Part shown: positions 17,376 to 25,050 of the stretch, piece by piece
How positions within the stretch are numbered: position 1 is the first letter of the stretch
Layout of the letters: each line of letters begins with the position of its first letter
NCBI GenBank assembly: GCA_024636855.1
Contig: JAGXGG010000106.1
Location: 1 to 39,589, forward strand
Direction: 5' to 3'
Length of the DNA: 39,589 nt
From: Ignavibacteriota bacterium
GTDB lineage: Bacteria; Bacteroidota; Ignavibacteria; Kapaibacteriales; UBA2268
Notes under the pieces: model-generated
Told to the model about the DNA's origin: nothing
What the model saw: the letters and a program-made list of their open reading frames with translations, nothing else
The model's database searches: none
Translations under genes and position numbers: made by a program

Positions 17376-19676
17376 CTAATCTTTTATAAACTTGGTTATT
17401 CTATCGCCACATTTAACCAAATATACTCCCGGAGTTAATTCATTGACATCTATGATTTCAGTACCTTTGGATTCAAGAACAAGTTTACCAGTTAGAGTTC
17501 TTATCTCTATAATTTCATTAATATATTGGGGATCAATATTTATATAATCCTGTGTTGGGTTTGGGTATATTTTAAAGTCATTAATATAGTCAGTATTTTC
17601 AACAGAAGTGACTTTCTGATGTACTTTGATTAATCCGATTTCTGTGGATACGTATAGTGTATCTTCAGATCTGAAGACATTCCTTATACTTACATGGATT
17701 TTTTCTTTTCCATCTATAAGTGGAATATTTTCCCAGCTTACTAATGAGTTTAGTTTGAATAATCTTCCATCTGTTGTTGCTACATAAACTAAACCGTCAT
17801 TACACTCACCTATAAAATTAAGGTCGCCATCAACCATTTCGTCGGAGTTATTTTTTCTATAGTTGGTATCACTCAAATCATAAACTGTATTGTCACGTCT
17901 GCCATACATCTTACCCTGAAACTTAGAATAAGCAATATTTGACGGTTTGGGGTTATTGCCTTCATCATCGAATTTGAATCTTGTGCATTCAATATTTTGA
18001 TCAATATAAAAAAGTGAGCCGGTTGTTAAACACCAAATGTTTCCATTATTGTCTATTTTTAAATCTCTAGGCATAGGGCCATCAAAGTAAGTGTTGTATT
18101 TACCGTTCTCATAATATCTTGACATACAAGTATTGTCTTCATCTAGAGTTAACAATTTATTGCCATCATTATCAAAAACGTTTATCATAGTCCCATAAAT
18201 TTTATTAAAATTATGAATATCATAATGATTACCTATCGGGTAAGAACCATAAAAATAAAATTTATCCTGAAAGTTGCCAACCCCTCTATATGAATTAGCT
18301 TTGTAATCAAGTAGTTTTGATATCCCATTATGATCATATTTATAAACGGCATCAGAGTAAATTATCATTTCTTCATTAGCTTCAATTTCTACTCTATTTC
18401 CGCCTTTAAAAGAGTACCCTAATTCAGAAATTTCTTGCCAGGTCTGGTCTAATTTCATAAAAGATAAACTATTGTAATTGCTTGATATAAACTCAGTACC
18501 ATGGACTAAAAAGTAGCTTCCTATATTTGATAAAGGAAAGTATTTGTCTTCAATAATTGTATAAAGAATATAATCTTCATTCATTAAATTAGTAAATTTA
18601 AAAATTGTCTCATTATTTTTATCCCTAACTTCAAGCCGATAAAGGCCACCCTTATACTCATAGAAGTTACTGGACTTTAATAATATATCGTTATCTTCAT
18701 ATTTAACAATTTCAATAATATTATTGTTAATTATAGAGTTATATGAACCTTTCTTGGAAAATATAATATTACTTCCAAAAAGGAAGAAGTTAAATACAGA
18801 TAGTTCTCCATCAAACTTATAATCATATAAAACATTAATTGAATCAGAAACACCGTCATAATTTGCAACATAACAATTATTACCATTACTATCTTTTAGC
18901 AATATAGCGAACCAAATAATTCCATTATTGTCTGCTACTAAATTAGATTTAAGCTCTATATTTTTAGGAAATAGAAAAACTTCGGGCTTTTCCCATTTGT
19001 TTGAACTGATTTTATAACTATAGATTCTGTTATTTGCCTTAATCCAAACAACACTATCTGAAAAAGTCATCACTTTACTATATTCATTTCCGAATGGACG
19101 TTCTTCCTGTGAAATAGATCTTATTATATTATTAGAAAAATCATATAAAGCATAATTTAATCTATTATTGAAATAGCCGAAGGTAAGCCACATAAAGTTA
19201 TCGTCGAATACAAATGAGTCCAACTTGCCATACTCTTCTACTTGCTTTGTTATATCTATTTCTTTAGTCGAAGTTCCATCATAACTAATAAGTACATCGT
19301 CCCCACTAAACCATAATAAATCATTTTTATCTTTATACAATCCTGTAATTTTCTCATTCTCTAAATCAAAAATATTTAGTGCTTTGTTATTATAAATATA
19401 CACTAAACTATCTGATATGAAGTAAACTTTATTCTGATAAACTTCGATGTCCGTTATATTATTACTAAGCATATCTGTATTCAAAGTAGAATAATATTCA
19501 TAACCCCCAGTCACTCTATCTTGAACAACGAACCCATTTTCAAGACCTATATAAAAATTATCATCATCTACAGCAAAAGCGGTATATCTGCTGTAATTCG
19601 ACTCTAGGTTTTCGGGTTGGGAGTATAGTTGAGTCAGTGACATCAGCACAGCAAAGATTATAATTAGCACTTTCAT
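17376..19676 (-). CDS. Secreted beta-propeller-like protein with T9SS type A sorting domain
   Basis: This 766-residue exported protein has an N-terminal signal peptide (MKVLIIIFAVLMSLTQLYSQ). Repeated units such as DNDFYIGLENGFVVQDR, NDLLWFSGDDVLISYD, NGIIWFAILLKDSNG and NGNIWCLTTGSLFYID resemble two-component-regulator propeller blades, so one or two seven-bladed propellers are likely. The C-terminal ~70 residues (IYPNPTQDYINIDPQY to ITKFIKD) form a T9SS sorting domain, indicating surface delivery. There is no catalytic signature. The gene is bracketed by two direct copies of a plus-strand terminator hairpin (17322 and 19861), and its leader resembles that of the 20242-20889 gene. Both facts suggest insertion or segmental duplication. 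Confidence 0.75.
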   Translation of the reverse strand: MKVLIIIFAVLMSLTQLYSQPENLESNYSRYTAFAVDDDNFYIGLENGFVVQDRVTGGYEYYSTLNTDMLSNNITDIEVYQNKVYFISDSLVYIYNNKALNIFDLENEKITGLYKDKNDLLWFSGDDVLISYDGTSTKEIDITKQVEEYGKLDSFVFDDNFMWLTFGYFNNRLNYALYDFSNNIIRSISQEERPFGNEYSKVMTFSDSVVWIKANNRIYSYKISSNKWEKPEVFLFPKNIELKSNLVADNNGIIWFAILLKDSNGNNCYVANYDGVSDSINVLYDYKFDGELSVFNFFLFGSNIIFSKKGSYNSIINNNIIEIVKYEDNDILLKSSNFYEYKGGLYRLEVRDKNNETIFKFTNLMNEDYILYTIIEDKYFPLSNIGSYFLVHGTEFISSNYNSLSFMKLDQTWQEISELGYSFKGGNRVEIEANEEMIIYSDAVYKYDHNGISKLLDYKANSYRGVGNFQDKFYFYGSYPIGNHYDIHNFNKIYGTMINVFDNDGNKLLTLDEDNTCMSRYYENGKYNTYFDGPMPRDLKIDNNGNIWCLTTGSLFYIDQNIECTRFKFDDEGNNPKPSNIAYSKFQGKMYGRRDNTVYDLSDTNYRKNNSDEMVDGDLNFIGECNDGLVYVATTDGRLFKLNSLVSWENIPLIDGKEKIHVSIRNVFRSEDTLYVSTEIGLIKVHQKVTSVENTDYINDFKIYPNPTQDYINIDPQYINEIIEIRTLTGKLVLESKGTEIIDVNELTPGVYLVKCGDRITKFIKD

Positions 19677-19762
19677 AAGTGACCTAGTTGAATGAGTAAG
19701 ACAATTTACTTTGATTATTACGGATGGAGGTTCAAATTTGTTCAGAATCCCACATTAAAATC
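19674..19762 (-). promoter_or_regulatory. Leader/promoter region shared with the gene at 20242-20889 (copy 1)
   Basis: On the minus strand, blocks such as TTACTCATTCAA and ACTTATG immediately before the start, and TGAACAAATTTG further up, recur at the same relative positions upstream of the 20242-20889 gene. The middle differs. This suggests a duplicated promoter and 5' leader attached to two unrelated secreted-protein genes. Confidence 0.5.
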
Positions 19763-19860
19763 AGTTTATCATTTTAGATTATTGATCCCAAAAGATTATA
19801 TTGGGGACTTAGTATGTTAAAAATATTATTAAATGCTATAATTATGCTTTAAAAATACTA

Positions 19861-19893
19861 AGACCCACTAATTGAGAAGTTAGTGGGTTTTTT
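19861..19893 (+). terminator. Orphan plus-strand terminator hairpin
   Basis: The perfect arms CCCACTAA and TTAGTGGG (8-nt loop) are followed by six T on the plus strand. No plus-strand gene lies immediately to its left; the neighbour is a minus-strand gene. It closely matches the lipoprotein terminator at 17322-17357 and is best seen as its duplicate. Confidence 0.7.
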
Positions 19894-19906
19894 GTTAAAT
19901 TGTAAA

Positions 19907-20227
19907 ATGAAATTTATAACATTACATATTGGCGATAGCAAAATAGAGTTGTTCAACACATTGCTAGGCAAAGAAACTATAATAGTTGACGGACAAGTAA
20001 TATCAGAGAAGTACTCCATAACTGGAGCAAACCACCGATTCACTATCCGAGAGAATGGGCAAGATATGCAGGCTCAACTCAGCACTAAGCTTACTATAAA
20101 CGGTGCAATATTTGACCTATACGTGGACAACAAACCGGTAATCGAGATACCAGAGAGTAATCATTCAATGATAATATTCTTTTTTGGGGTTGTTATTCTT
20201 GCTGCTGCTTTTTTAGTGTTTAATTAG
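19907..20227 (+). CDS. Small hypothetical protein with C-terminal membrane anchor
   Basis: This 106-residue protein starts at the ATG at 19907. An in-frame start at 19883 would place the N-terminus inside a terminator hairpin, so the later start is preferred. Residues 1-80 look like a small beta-rich soluble domain (LHIGDSKIELFN, IIVDGQVISEKYS, TKLTINGAIFDLYVD). The last ~20 residues are a hydrophobic segment (MIIFFFGVVILAAAFLVF) with only N after it, as in tail-anchored proteins. The start codon is 14 nt after the terminator T-run, so it has no obvious promoter of its own. I do not recognise the family. Confidence 0.5.
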   Translation: MKFITLHIGDSKIELFNTLLGKETIIVDGQVISEKYSITGANHRFTIRENGQDMQAQLSTKLTINGAIFDLYVDNKPVIEIPESNHSMIIFFFGVVILAAAFLVFN

Positions 20228-20241
20228 CTTATAAACAGTAA

Positions 20242-20889
20242 TCATTCAATCAGCAACGATATAATATAGAAATGCTCTATTTGATAATCATCGTACCATT
20301 TGCCAGGATTTTCGGTATCTAATATACAATACCAAGACATCTCTCCATCTTTAATATCATAAGGTGGATTATAACTTAATATCGGAATACTTTCACCTAT
20401 TGGAACAACATATTTTTCATTAGTCTTTTCGAGTACAACTCGCAAATCAAACTTCTTGTTAGAAAAGTATGTTGGCTGCATTCCAATCCCACTATATTGT
20501 ATAATAAATTGGCTACTGTCGCTCTCCTGTTTGAGGGCTATACTTATTTTATATTCTGACTCTTCTTCCTTGAATCTTATACTATTGCAAATATTCATTA
20601 CGTGAACATAAGTTTCACCGTTCATCTCAAATTCGTGTTCTTTGTCTTCACAAGTCATTCCATAATCATCTGTTTTAACTAGTTCTCCATTCTTGTATTC
20701 TGTAGTGATTAACTTGAATGTTTTACCCCTCATAGTTGTATCATCGCAAGAGATAGTAATAATCTTAATATTGTTAAGCTGATTAGCTAATCTTTGTTCG
20801 ACATCTTCTACATAATCGAATTTGATTTCTGTAATTTCTTGAGCATATATGCTCCCACTAAGTATGAGGAAAAGAATTATTGCTTTCAT
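20242..20889 (-). CDS. Hypothetical secreted protein
   Basis: This 215-residue protein starts at the ATG at 20889, chosen because a signal peptide (MKAIILFLILSGSIYAQ) begins there; a longer in-frame extension to 20982 adds 31 residues upstream and runs through the terminator. The mature part is polar, with paired Cys (ISCDDT, GMTCED, NICNSI, WYCIL) that could form disulfides in the periplasm. There is no sorting domain and no catalytic motif. The 5' leader resembles that of the propeller gene at 17376-19676. It converges with the small gene at 19907. Function unknown. Confidence 0.6.
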   Translation of the reverse strand: MKAIILFLILSGSIYAQEITEIKFDYVEDVEQRLANQLNNIKIITISCDDTTMRGKTFKLITTEYKNGELVKTDDYGMTCEDKEHEFEMNGETYVHVMNICNSIRFKEEESEYKISIALKQESDSSQFIIQYSGIGMQPTYFSNKKFDLRVVLEKTNEKYVVPIGESIPILSYNPPYDIKDGEMSWYCILDTENPGKWYDDYQIEHFYIISLLIE

Positions 20890-20970
20890 AAGTAACCTAC
20901 TTGAATGAGTAACTAAATATAATTTTAATAAAGTTACGAAAAATATTTTAAATTTGTTCAGATTCCCACA
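20887..20970 (-). promoter_or_regulatory. Leader/promoter region shared with the gene at 17376-19676 (copy 2)
   Basis: On the minus strand this carries the same start-proximal block (TTACTCATTCAAGTAGG and ACTTATG) and the same distal block (GAACAAATTT) as copy 1. A TATATTTA box lies about 30 nt before the start and fits the Bacteroidota -7 consensus TAnnTTTG at 7 of 8 positions. Confidence 0.45.
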
Positions 20971-21004
20971 AAAAAAACCCACTACTGTTTTACCAATAGT
21001 GGGT
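20968..21004 (-). terminator. Minus-strand terminator downstream of the RAYT gene
   Basis: The arms ACCCACTA (20977-20984) and TAGTGGGT (20997-21004) are perfect. The A-run at 20968-20977 is a T-run on the minus strand. It shares about 34 nt, including the loop, with the groEL terminator at 22755-22788. Confidence 0.75.
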
Positions 21005-21016
21005 ATTCTTCTTTTT

Positions 21017-21043
21017 GTAGAGACGTATGCTATACGTCTCTAC
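21017..21043. repeat. REP palindrome 3 (full-length)
   Basis: The arms GTAGAGACGTAT and ATACGTCTCTAC are a perfect 12-bp inverted repeat around GCT, the longest intact member of the family here. It lies just downstream of the RAYT gene. Confidence 0.9.
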
Positions 21044-21055
21044 TTTCAGTACAGT

Positions 21056-21070
21056 GAGATACGTCTCTAC
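21056..21070. repeat. REP half-element 4
   Basis: Only the right arm (ATACGTCTCTAC) is intact, preceded by a decayed left arm. It ends 3 nt from the RAYT stop codon. Confidence 0.6.
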
Positions 21071-21073
21071 GGT

Positions 21074-21631
21074 TCATTTAATTTTAGAGTTATTGTATTC
21101 GTCTAATTCCCATTTTAGAGGGTTTTCCATTATATACTTTCTAATCTCATAAAGAGATTTCTCATTTCTTATCACATGATCATAATAGTTTGATTGCCAT
21201 GCAAAGCTAGTGTTTAATTTTCTCGCTTTTGAAGTAACAGCAGACTTTAAACCTCTAACAATAGCAGATAGATTATTACTTGCTGATTGTAGAGACGTAT
21301 TGCATACGTCTCTAGATGGGTGTCTCTTAGTATCAACATTATTTGAATCGATTTCATTCAGTATTATAATACAATGAAAATGATTTGGCATAACCACAAA
21401 CACATCTAATATTATATTCAAATCTCTTCTTAATTCTGGTGTTTTATACCACTCCGTTTCAAGGATTACTCCAATTTTTGAAAGCTGCATAACCCCGTTA
21501 TTTATACTTCCGAAATAATTGATTTTGTCTTTTGTACAAATTGTCAATGAATAATACCCAGGATTTGAATAGTCCCAGTTTTTTAATCTATTCGATTGAG
21601 TTCTATATTTATTCTGAAATTTATCTTCCAT
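21074..21631 (-). CDS. rayT: REP-associated tyrosine transposase (RAYT, Y1/HUH family)
   Basis: This 185-residue Y1 transposase-like enzyme acts as a single-strand DNA nickase/ligase on REP hairpins. Visible family features are YYSLTICTKDKINYFG near residues 27-42, the metal-binding HUH motif in VMPNHFHCIIIL (about 80-91), and the C-terminal WQSNYYDHVIRNEKSLYEI block with the catalytic Tyr in NYYDHVI and the following YIMENPLKW. It is surrounded by REP palindromes: one 17 nt before the start, one and a half just after the stop, and one inside the gene. The internal palindrome (21289-21315) is in frame and encodes SRDVCNTSLQ in the variable loop after residue ~105. Mobility is presumably of REPs rather than of the gene itself. 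Confidence 0.92.
   Translation of the reverse strand: MEDKFQNKYRTQSNRLKNWDYSNPGYYSLTICTKDKINYFGSINNGVMQLSKIGVILETEWYKTPELRRDLNIILDVFVVMPNHFHCIIILNEIDSNNVDTKRHPSRDVCNTSLQSASNNLSAIVRGLKSAVTSKARKLNTSFAWQSNYYDHVIRNEKSLYEIRKYIMENPLKWELDEYNNSKIK
21289..21315. repeat. REP palindrome 5, inside the RAYT reading frame
   Basis: The arms TAGAGACGTAT and ATACGTCTCTA flank TGC within the transposase gene. The insertion keeps the frame and is translated as a ~10-residue peptide. Confidence 0.88.
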
Positions 21632-21647
21632 CAGTTGCTCTCTCTCT

Positions 21648-21671
21648 GAGACGTATGCAATACGTCTCTAC
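21648..21671. repeat. REP palindrome 6
   Basis: The arms GAGACGTAT and ATACGTCTC flank GCA, continuing into TAC. It lies between the RAYT start and the end of the upstream membrane-protein gene, whose TAG stop (21668-21670) falls within it. Confidence 0.88.
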
Positions 21672-22063
21672 GCTTGCCCTTCAAAAGTGTTGATTTCAAC
21701 ATTCATTTTTCTTTTAGTACTAACAGCTAAAATTATAAAAGGAATTGAACTTATCAAAGTAAATAGTCCAGCGTCAGACAGTAGAAAGAGAGAAAGAATA
21801 CCAAGACTAACAGCAGTTATACCAATTATGAATATTGTTTTTTGATACTTCTTCTTAGTCCAACCACTACCAATAATTAGTATTTGACCTACTAAAAAAA
21901 GTATAGAACACATAACAAACTCTTCTTTTTCGTTCTTAATATCTGATAATGACCAGAGCTGTATAAACAACATTGATACTATTCCATGTCCGCCACCTAT
22001 TGAAATTATCAATGTAGAGATGGTAGTATAAATTGTTCCAAGTCGTATTTTATTATCAGTCAT
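21668..22063 (-). CDS. Small hypothetical membrane protein, 3' end formed by a REP
   Basis: This 131-residue protein has about four hydrophobic helices (near residues 10-32, 50-66, 74-96 and 100-118), a Trp/Lys-rich loop between helices 2 and 3, and a short polar tail NVEINTFEGQA. There is no recognised family. The TAG stop is contributed by the REP palindrome at 21648-21671 (its TAGAGACG arm), so insertion of that element may have trimmed or replaced the original C-terminus. It lies between the toxin gene and the RAYT on the same strand. Confidence 0.55.
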   Translation of the reverse strand: MTDNKIRLGTIYTTISTLIISIGGGHGIVSMLFIQLWSLSDIKNEKEEFVMCSILFLVGQILIIGSGWTKKKYQKTIFIIGITAVSLGILSLFLLSDAGLFTLISSIPFIILAVSTKRKMNVEINTFEGQA

Positions 22064-22075
22064 TAAATTCTTATT

Positions 22076-22122
22076 AAGACGTATGCACTTCTACGATGCT
22101 CAGCACAAACAATACGTCTCTA
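22076..22122. repeat. Degenerate or disrupted REP 7
   Basis: A left arm AAGACGTATGCA (22076-22087) and a right arm AATACGTCTCTA (22111-22122) are separated by 23 unrelated nt instead of 1-3. This is either one REP disrupted by an insertion or two half-elements. Confidence 0.6.
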
Positions 22123-22133
22123 TGGATTATTAT

Positions 22134-22466
22134 TTAAGATAACTCTAGTATATCTTTACTCGAATCATTTAAAAAATCTGCTATGTTTTGATGATTATGA
22201 TTTAATAATTCTATTAAATATTCTGTTGAGGTATTTCCAGACTTTATTATTATTACTTTAGGCGGACTTCCGTTGAAACTAACATAATCTAAGAAATCAC
22301 TATCTTTTGATACAATGACAAAGTCATTCTTAATAGCATAGTCAATAATTGCTTTATCGGTTGAAGTAGATAACCCAACTCTACCAACATGAACACTTCC
22401 TAAAAAGTACTTACTTGATGCTAAGGCAATTTTGTATGAGATATTCTGGTCGAAAAGTAGTTTCAT
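22134..22466 (-). CDS. DUF5615 PIN-like toxin component
   Basis: This 110-residue protein has the DUF5615/Mut7-C-like PIN fold pattern: MKLLFDQNIS with an early Asp, a central STSTDKAIIDYAIKNDFVIV, then SKDSDFLDY with paired Asp residues that would hold the catalytic metal, and PKVIIIKSGN near the end. The family is linked to VapC-type RNases. Its start overlaps the DUF433 gene stop by 4 nt, the standard antitoxin-first layout of a type II toxin-antitoxin module. Confidence 0.85.
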   Translation of the reverse strand: MKLLFDQNISYKIALASSKYFLGSVHVGRVGLSTSTDKAIIDYAIKNDFVIVSKDSDFLDYVSFNGSPPKVIIIKSGNTSTEYLIELLNHNHQNIADFLNDSSKDILELS

Positions 22467-22696
22467 CCTATAACTACGCTTACTCTTCTTTCTCTATCTG
22501 CCGCATACTGCAAGGCAGCTCTTATATCTAAGTCCGTTAAATCGGGATAATCCTCGATGATTTGTTTATTAGTCATACCCGATGCTAACCAACCAAGTAT
22601 GTCATATACAGTAATCCGTAGATTCCTAATACACGGTGAACCACCTTTTCGACTTTTGTCGATGGTTATTATATCTTTGTATTCTTCTTTTTCCAT
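22463..22696 (-). CDS. DUF433 antitoxin component
   Basis: This 77-residue protein has the DUF433 signature: GGSPCIRNLRITVYDILGWL followed by GMTNKQIIEDYPDLTDLDIR and AALQYAADRER, a helix-turn-helix DNA-binding fold. It is the first gene of the pair with the PIN-like toxin (4-nt overlap) and probably represses the promoter and neutralises the toxin, as in other DUF433/DUF5615 pairs. Confidence 0.87.
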   Translation of the reverse strand: MEKEEYKDIITIDKSRKGGSPCIRNLRITVYDILGWLASGMTNKQIIEDYPDLTDLDIRAALQYAADRERRVSVVIG

Positions 22697-22754
22697 TCTA
22701 TTTACCTCTAATTCATAGACTAATTTACAAATAATATATTACAAACCCCACAAA

Positions 22755-22788
22755 AAAACCCACTACTGTTTTACCAATAGAGGGTTTT
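22755..22788 (-). terminator. Terminator of groESL (minus strand)
   Basis: The arms AAAACCCACTA and TAGAGGGTTTT (one mismatch) give a hairpin with a seven-T run on the minus strand. The loop and left arm are identical to those at 20968-21004. Confidence 0.7.
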
Positions 22789-22799
22789 CGATTTGTATT

Positions 22800-22836
22800 C
22801 CCCTCCACTGGAGGGGTGTCCGTAGGACGGGGTGGT
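22800..22836. repeat. Second palindromic repeat type: two adjacent GC-rich hairpins
   Basis: CCCCTCC-ACT-GGAGGGG (22800-22816) is followed by GTCC-GTA-GGAC (22818-22828) and GGGGTGG. It is GC-rich against an AT-rich background. The pattern resembles a dispersed intergenic REP-like element I know from other Bacteroidota genomes. Only one copy is in this window. Confidence 0.55.
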
Positions 22837-22842
22837 TGTTTT

Positions 22843-22866
22843 GAGACGTATGCAATACGTCTCTAC
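22843..22866. repeat. REP palindrome 8
   Basis: The arms GAGACGTAT and ATACGTCTC flank GCA, followed by TAC. It lies 16 nt from the groEL stop and upstream of its terminator, so it would be part of the groESL mRNA 3' end. Confidence 0.85.
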
Positions 22867-22881
22867 GAACCACAGATGTTA

Positions 22882-24537
<1,656 letters not shown>

Positions 24538-24554
24538 CTAAATTTTTGTTTTTG

Positions 24555-24842
24555 TTATGAAATAATCGCGTAGATATCACTCTCACGCATTATTAGTAAA
24601 TCTTCGCCATCAACTTGCACTTCCGTTCCGCCATACTTACCGTATAGAACTTGGTCGCCCTGCTTCACAGCAAGAGGTAATACTTTACCATCTTCGTTGA
24701 TTTTGCCATTTCCAACAGCTACTATAGTACCTTCTTGTGGTTTTTCTTTAGCTGTGTCTGGTATTATGATACCGCCAGCAGTTTTTTCTACTGCCGCTTG
24801 TGGGCGAACTAACACCCTGTCGTGTAATGGAGTTAAAGCCAT
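24555..24842 (-). CDS. groES: Co-chaperonin GroES (Hsp10)
   Basis: This 95-residue co-chaperonin caps the GroEL ring. The start [17 protein letters not shown] and the mobile-loop segment [17 protein letters not shown] (about 21-37), followed by [14 protein letters not shown] and [13 protein letters not shown], are diagnostic. A GGAGAG Shine-Dalgarno lies about 8 nt before the ATG. It is the first gene of the groESL operon, behind a CIRCE element. Confidence 0.98.
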   Translation of the reverse strand: MALTPLHDRVLVRPQAAVEKTAGGIIIPDTAKEKPQEGTIVAVGNGKINEDGKVLPLAVKQGDQVLYGKYGGTEVQVDGEDLLIMRESDIYAIIS

Positions 24843-24866
24843 ATTAACACTCTCCGTTTAACTTAT

Positions 24867-24896
24867 GAAATTTATAAAAATTGATTTTTAAAACAA
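24867..24896 (-). promoter_or_regulatory. groESL promoter (Bacteroidota-type)
   Basis: On the minus strand, a TTG (24896-24894) is followed after 19 nt by TAAATTTC (24874-24867). This fits the Bacteroidota -33/-7 pattern at seven of eight -7 positions. The TTG abuts the CIRCE right next to it. Confidence 0.5.
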
Positions 24897-24923
24897 TTAG
24901 CACTCTTGTCATCAGAGTGCTAA
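24897..24923. promoter_or_regulatory. CIRCE operator (HrcA binding site)
   Basis: The perfect 9-bp arms TTAGCACTC (24897-24905) and GAGTGCTAA (24915-24923) with a 9-nt spacer match the CIRCE consensus exactly. It lies directly upstream of the groESL promoter, implying heat-shock control by an HrcA repressor encoded elsewhere. Confidence 0.95.
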
Positions 24924-24945
24924 CAAAAGTACGAAAATGGACGCA

Positions 24946-25016
24946 TTTTGTTGTAAAAAATTATTTTATAATGGTTTGGTGGGGGGACTATTAAATACAA
25001 TTATTTGTATATTTGT
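24946..25016 (+). repeat. Direct repeat A1 with a promoter, upstream of the Bro-N gene
   Basis: The first 25 nt (24946-24970) are identical to 25894-25918. A GGT-rich stretch (GGTGGGG) and a final block ending in TATATTTG (25008-25015) are also shared. TATATTTG is a perfect match to the Bacteroidota -7 box TAnnTTTG. A matching -33 TTG is not obvious in this copy. Confidence 0.75.
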
Positions 25017-25050
25017 GAAATCAAATGAAATAATATAATAAAGTAACGAT

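Noticed and set aside
25015-25035. Possible short reading frame just before the Bro-N gene
   Set aside because: An ATG at 25025 is followed at once by a stop (AAA TAA), so it does not encode anything.
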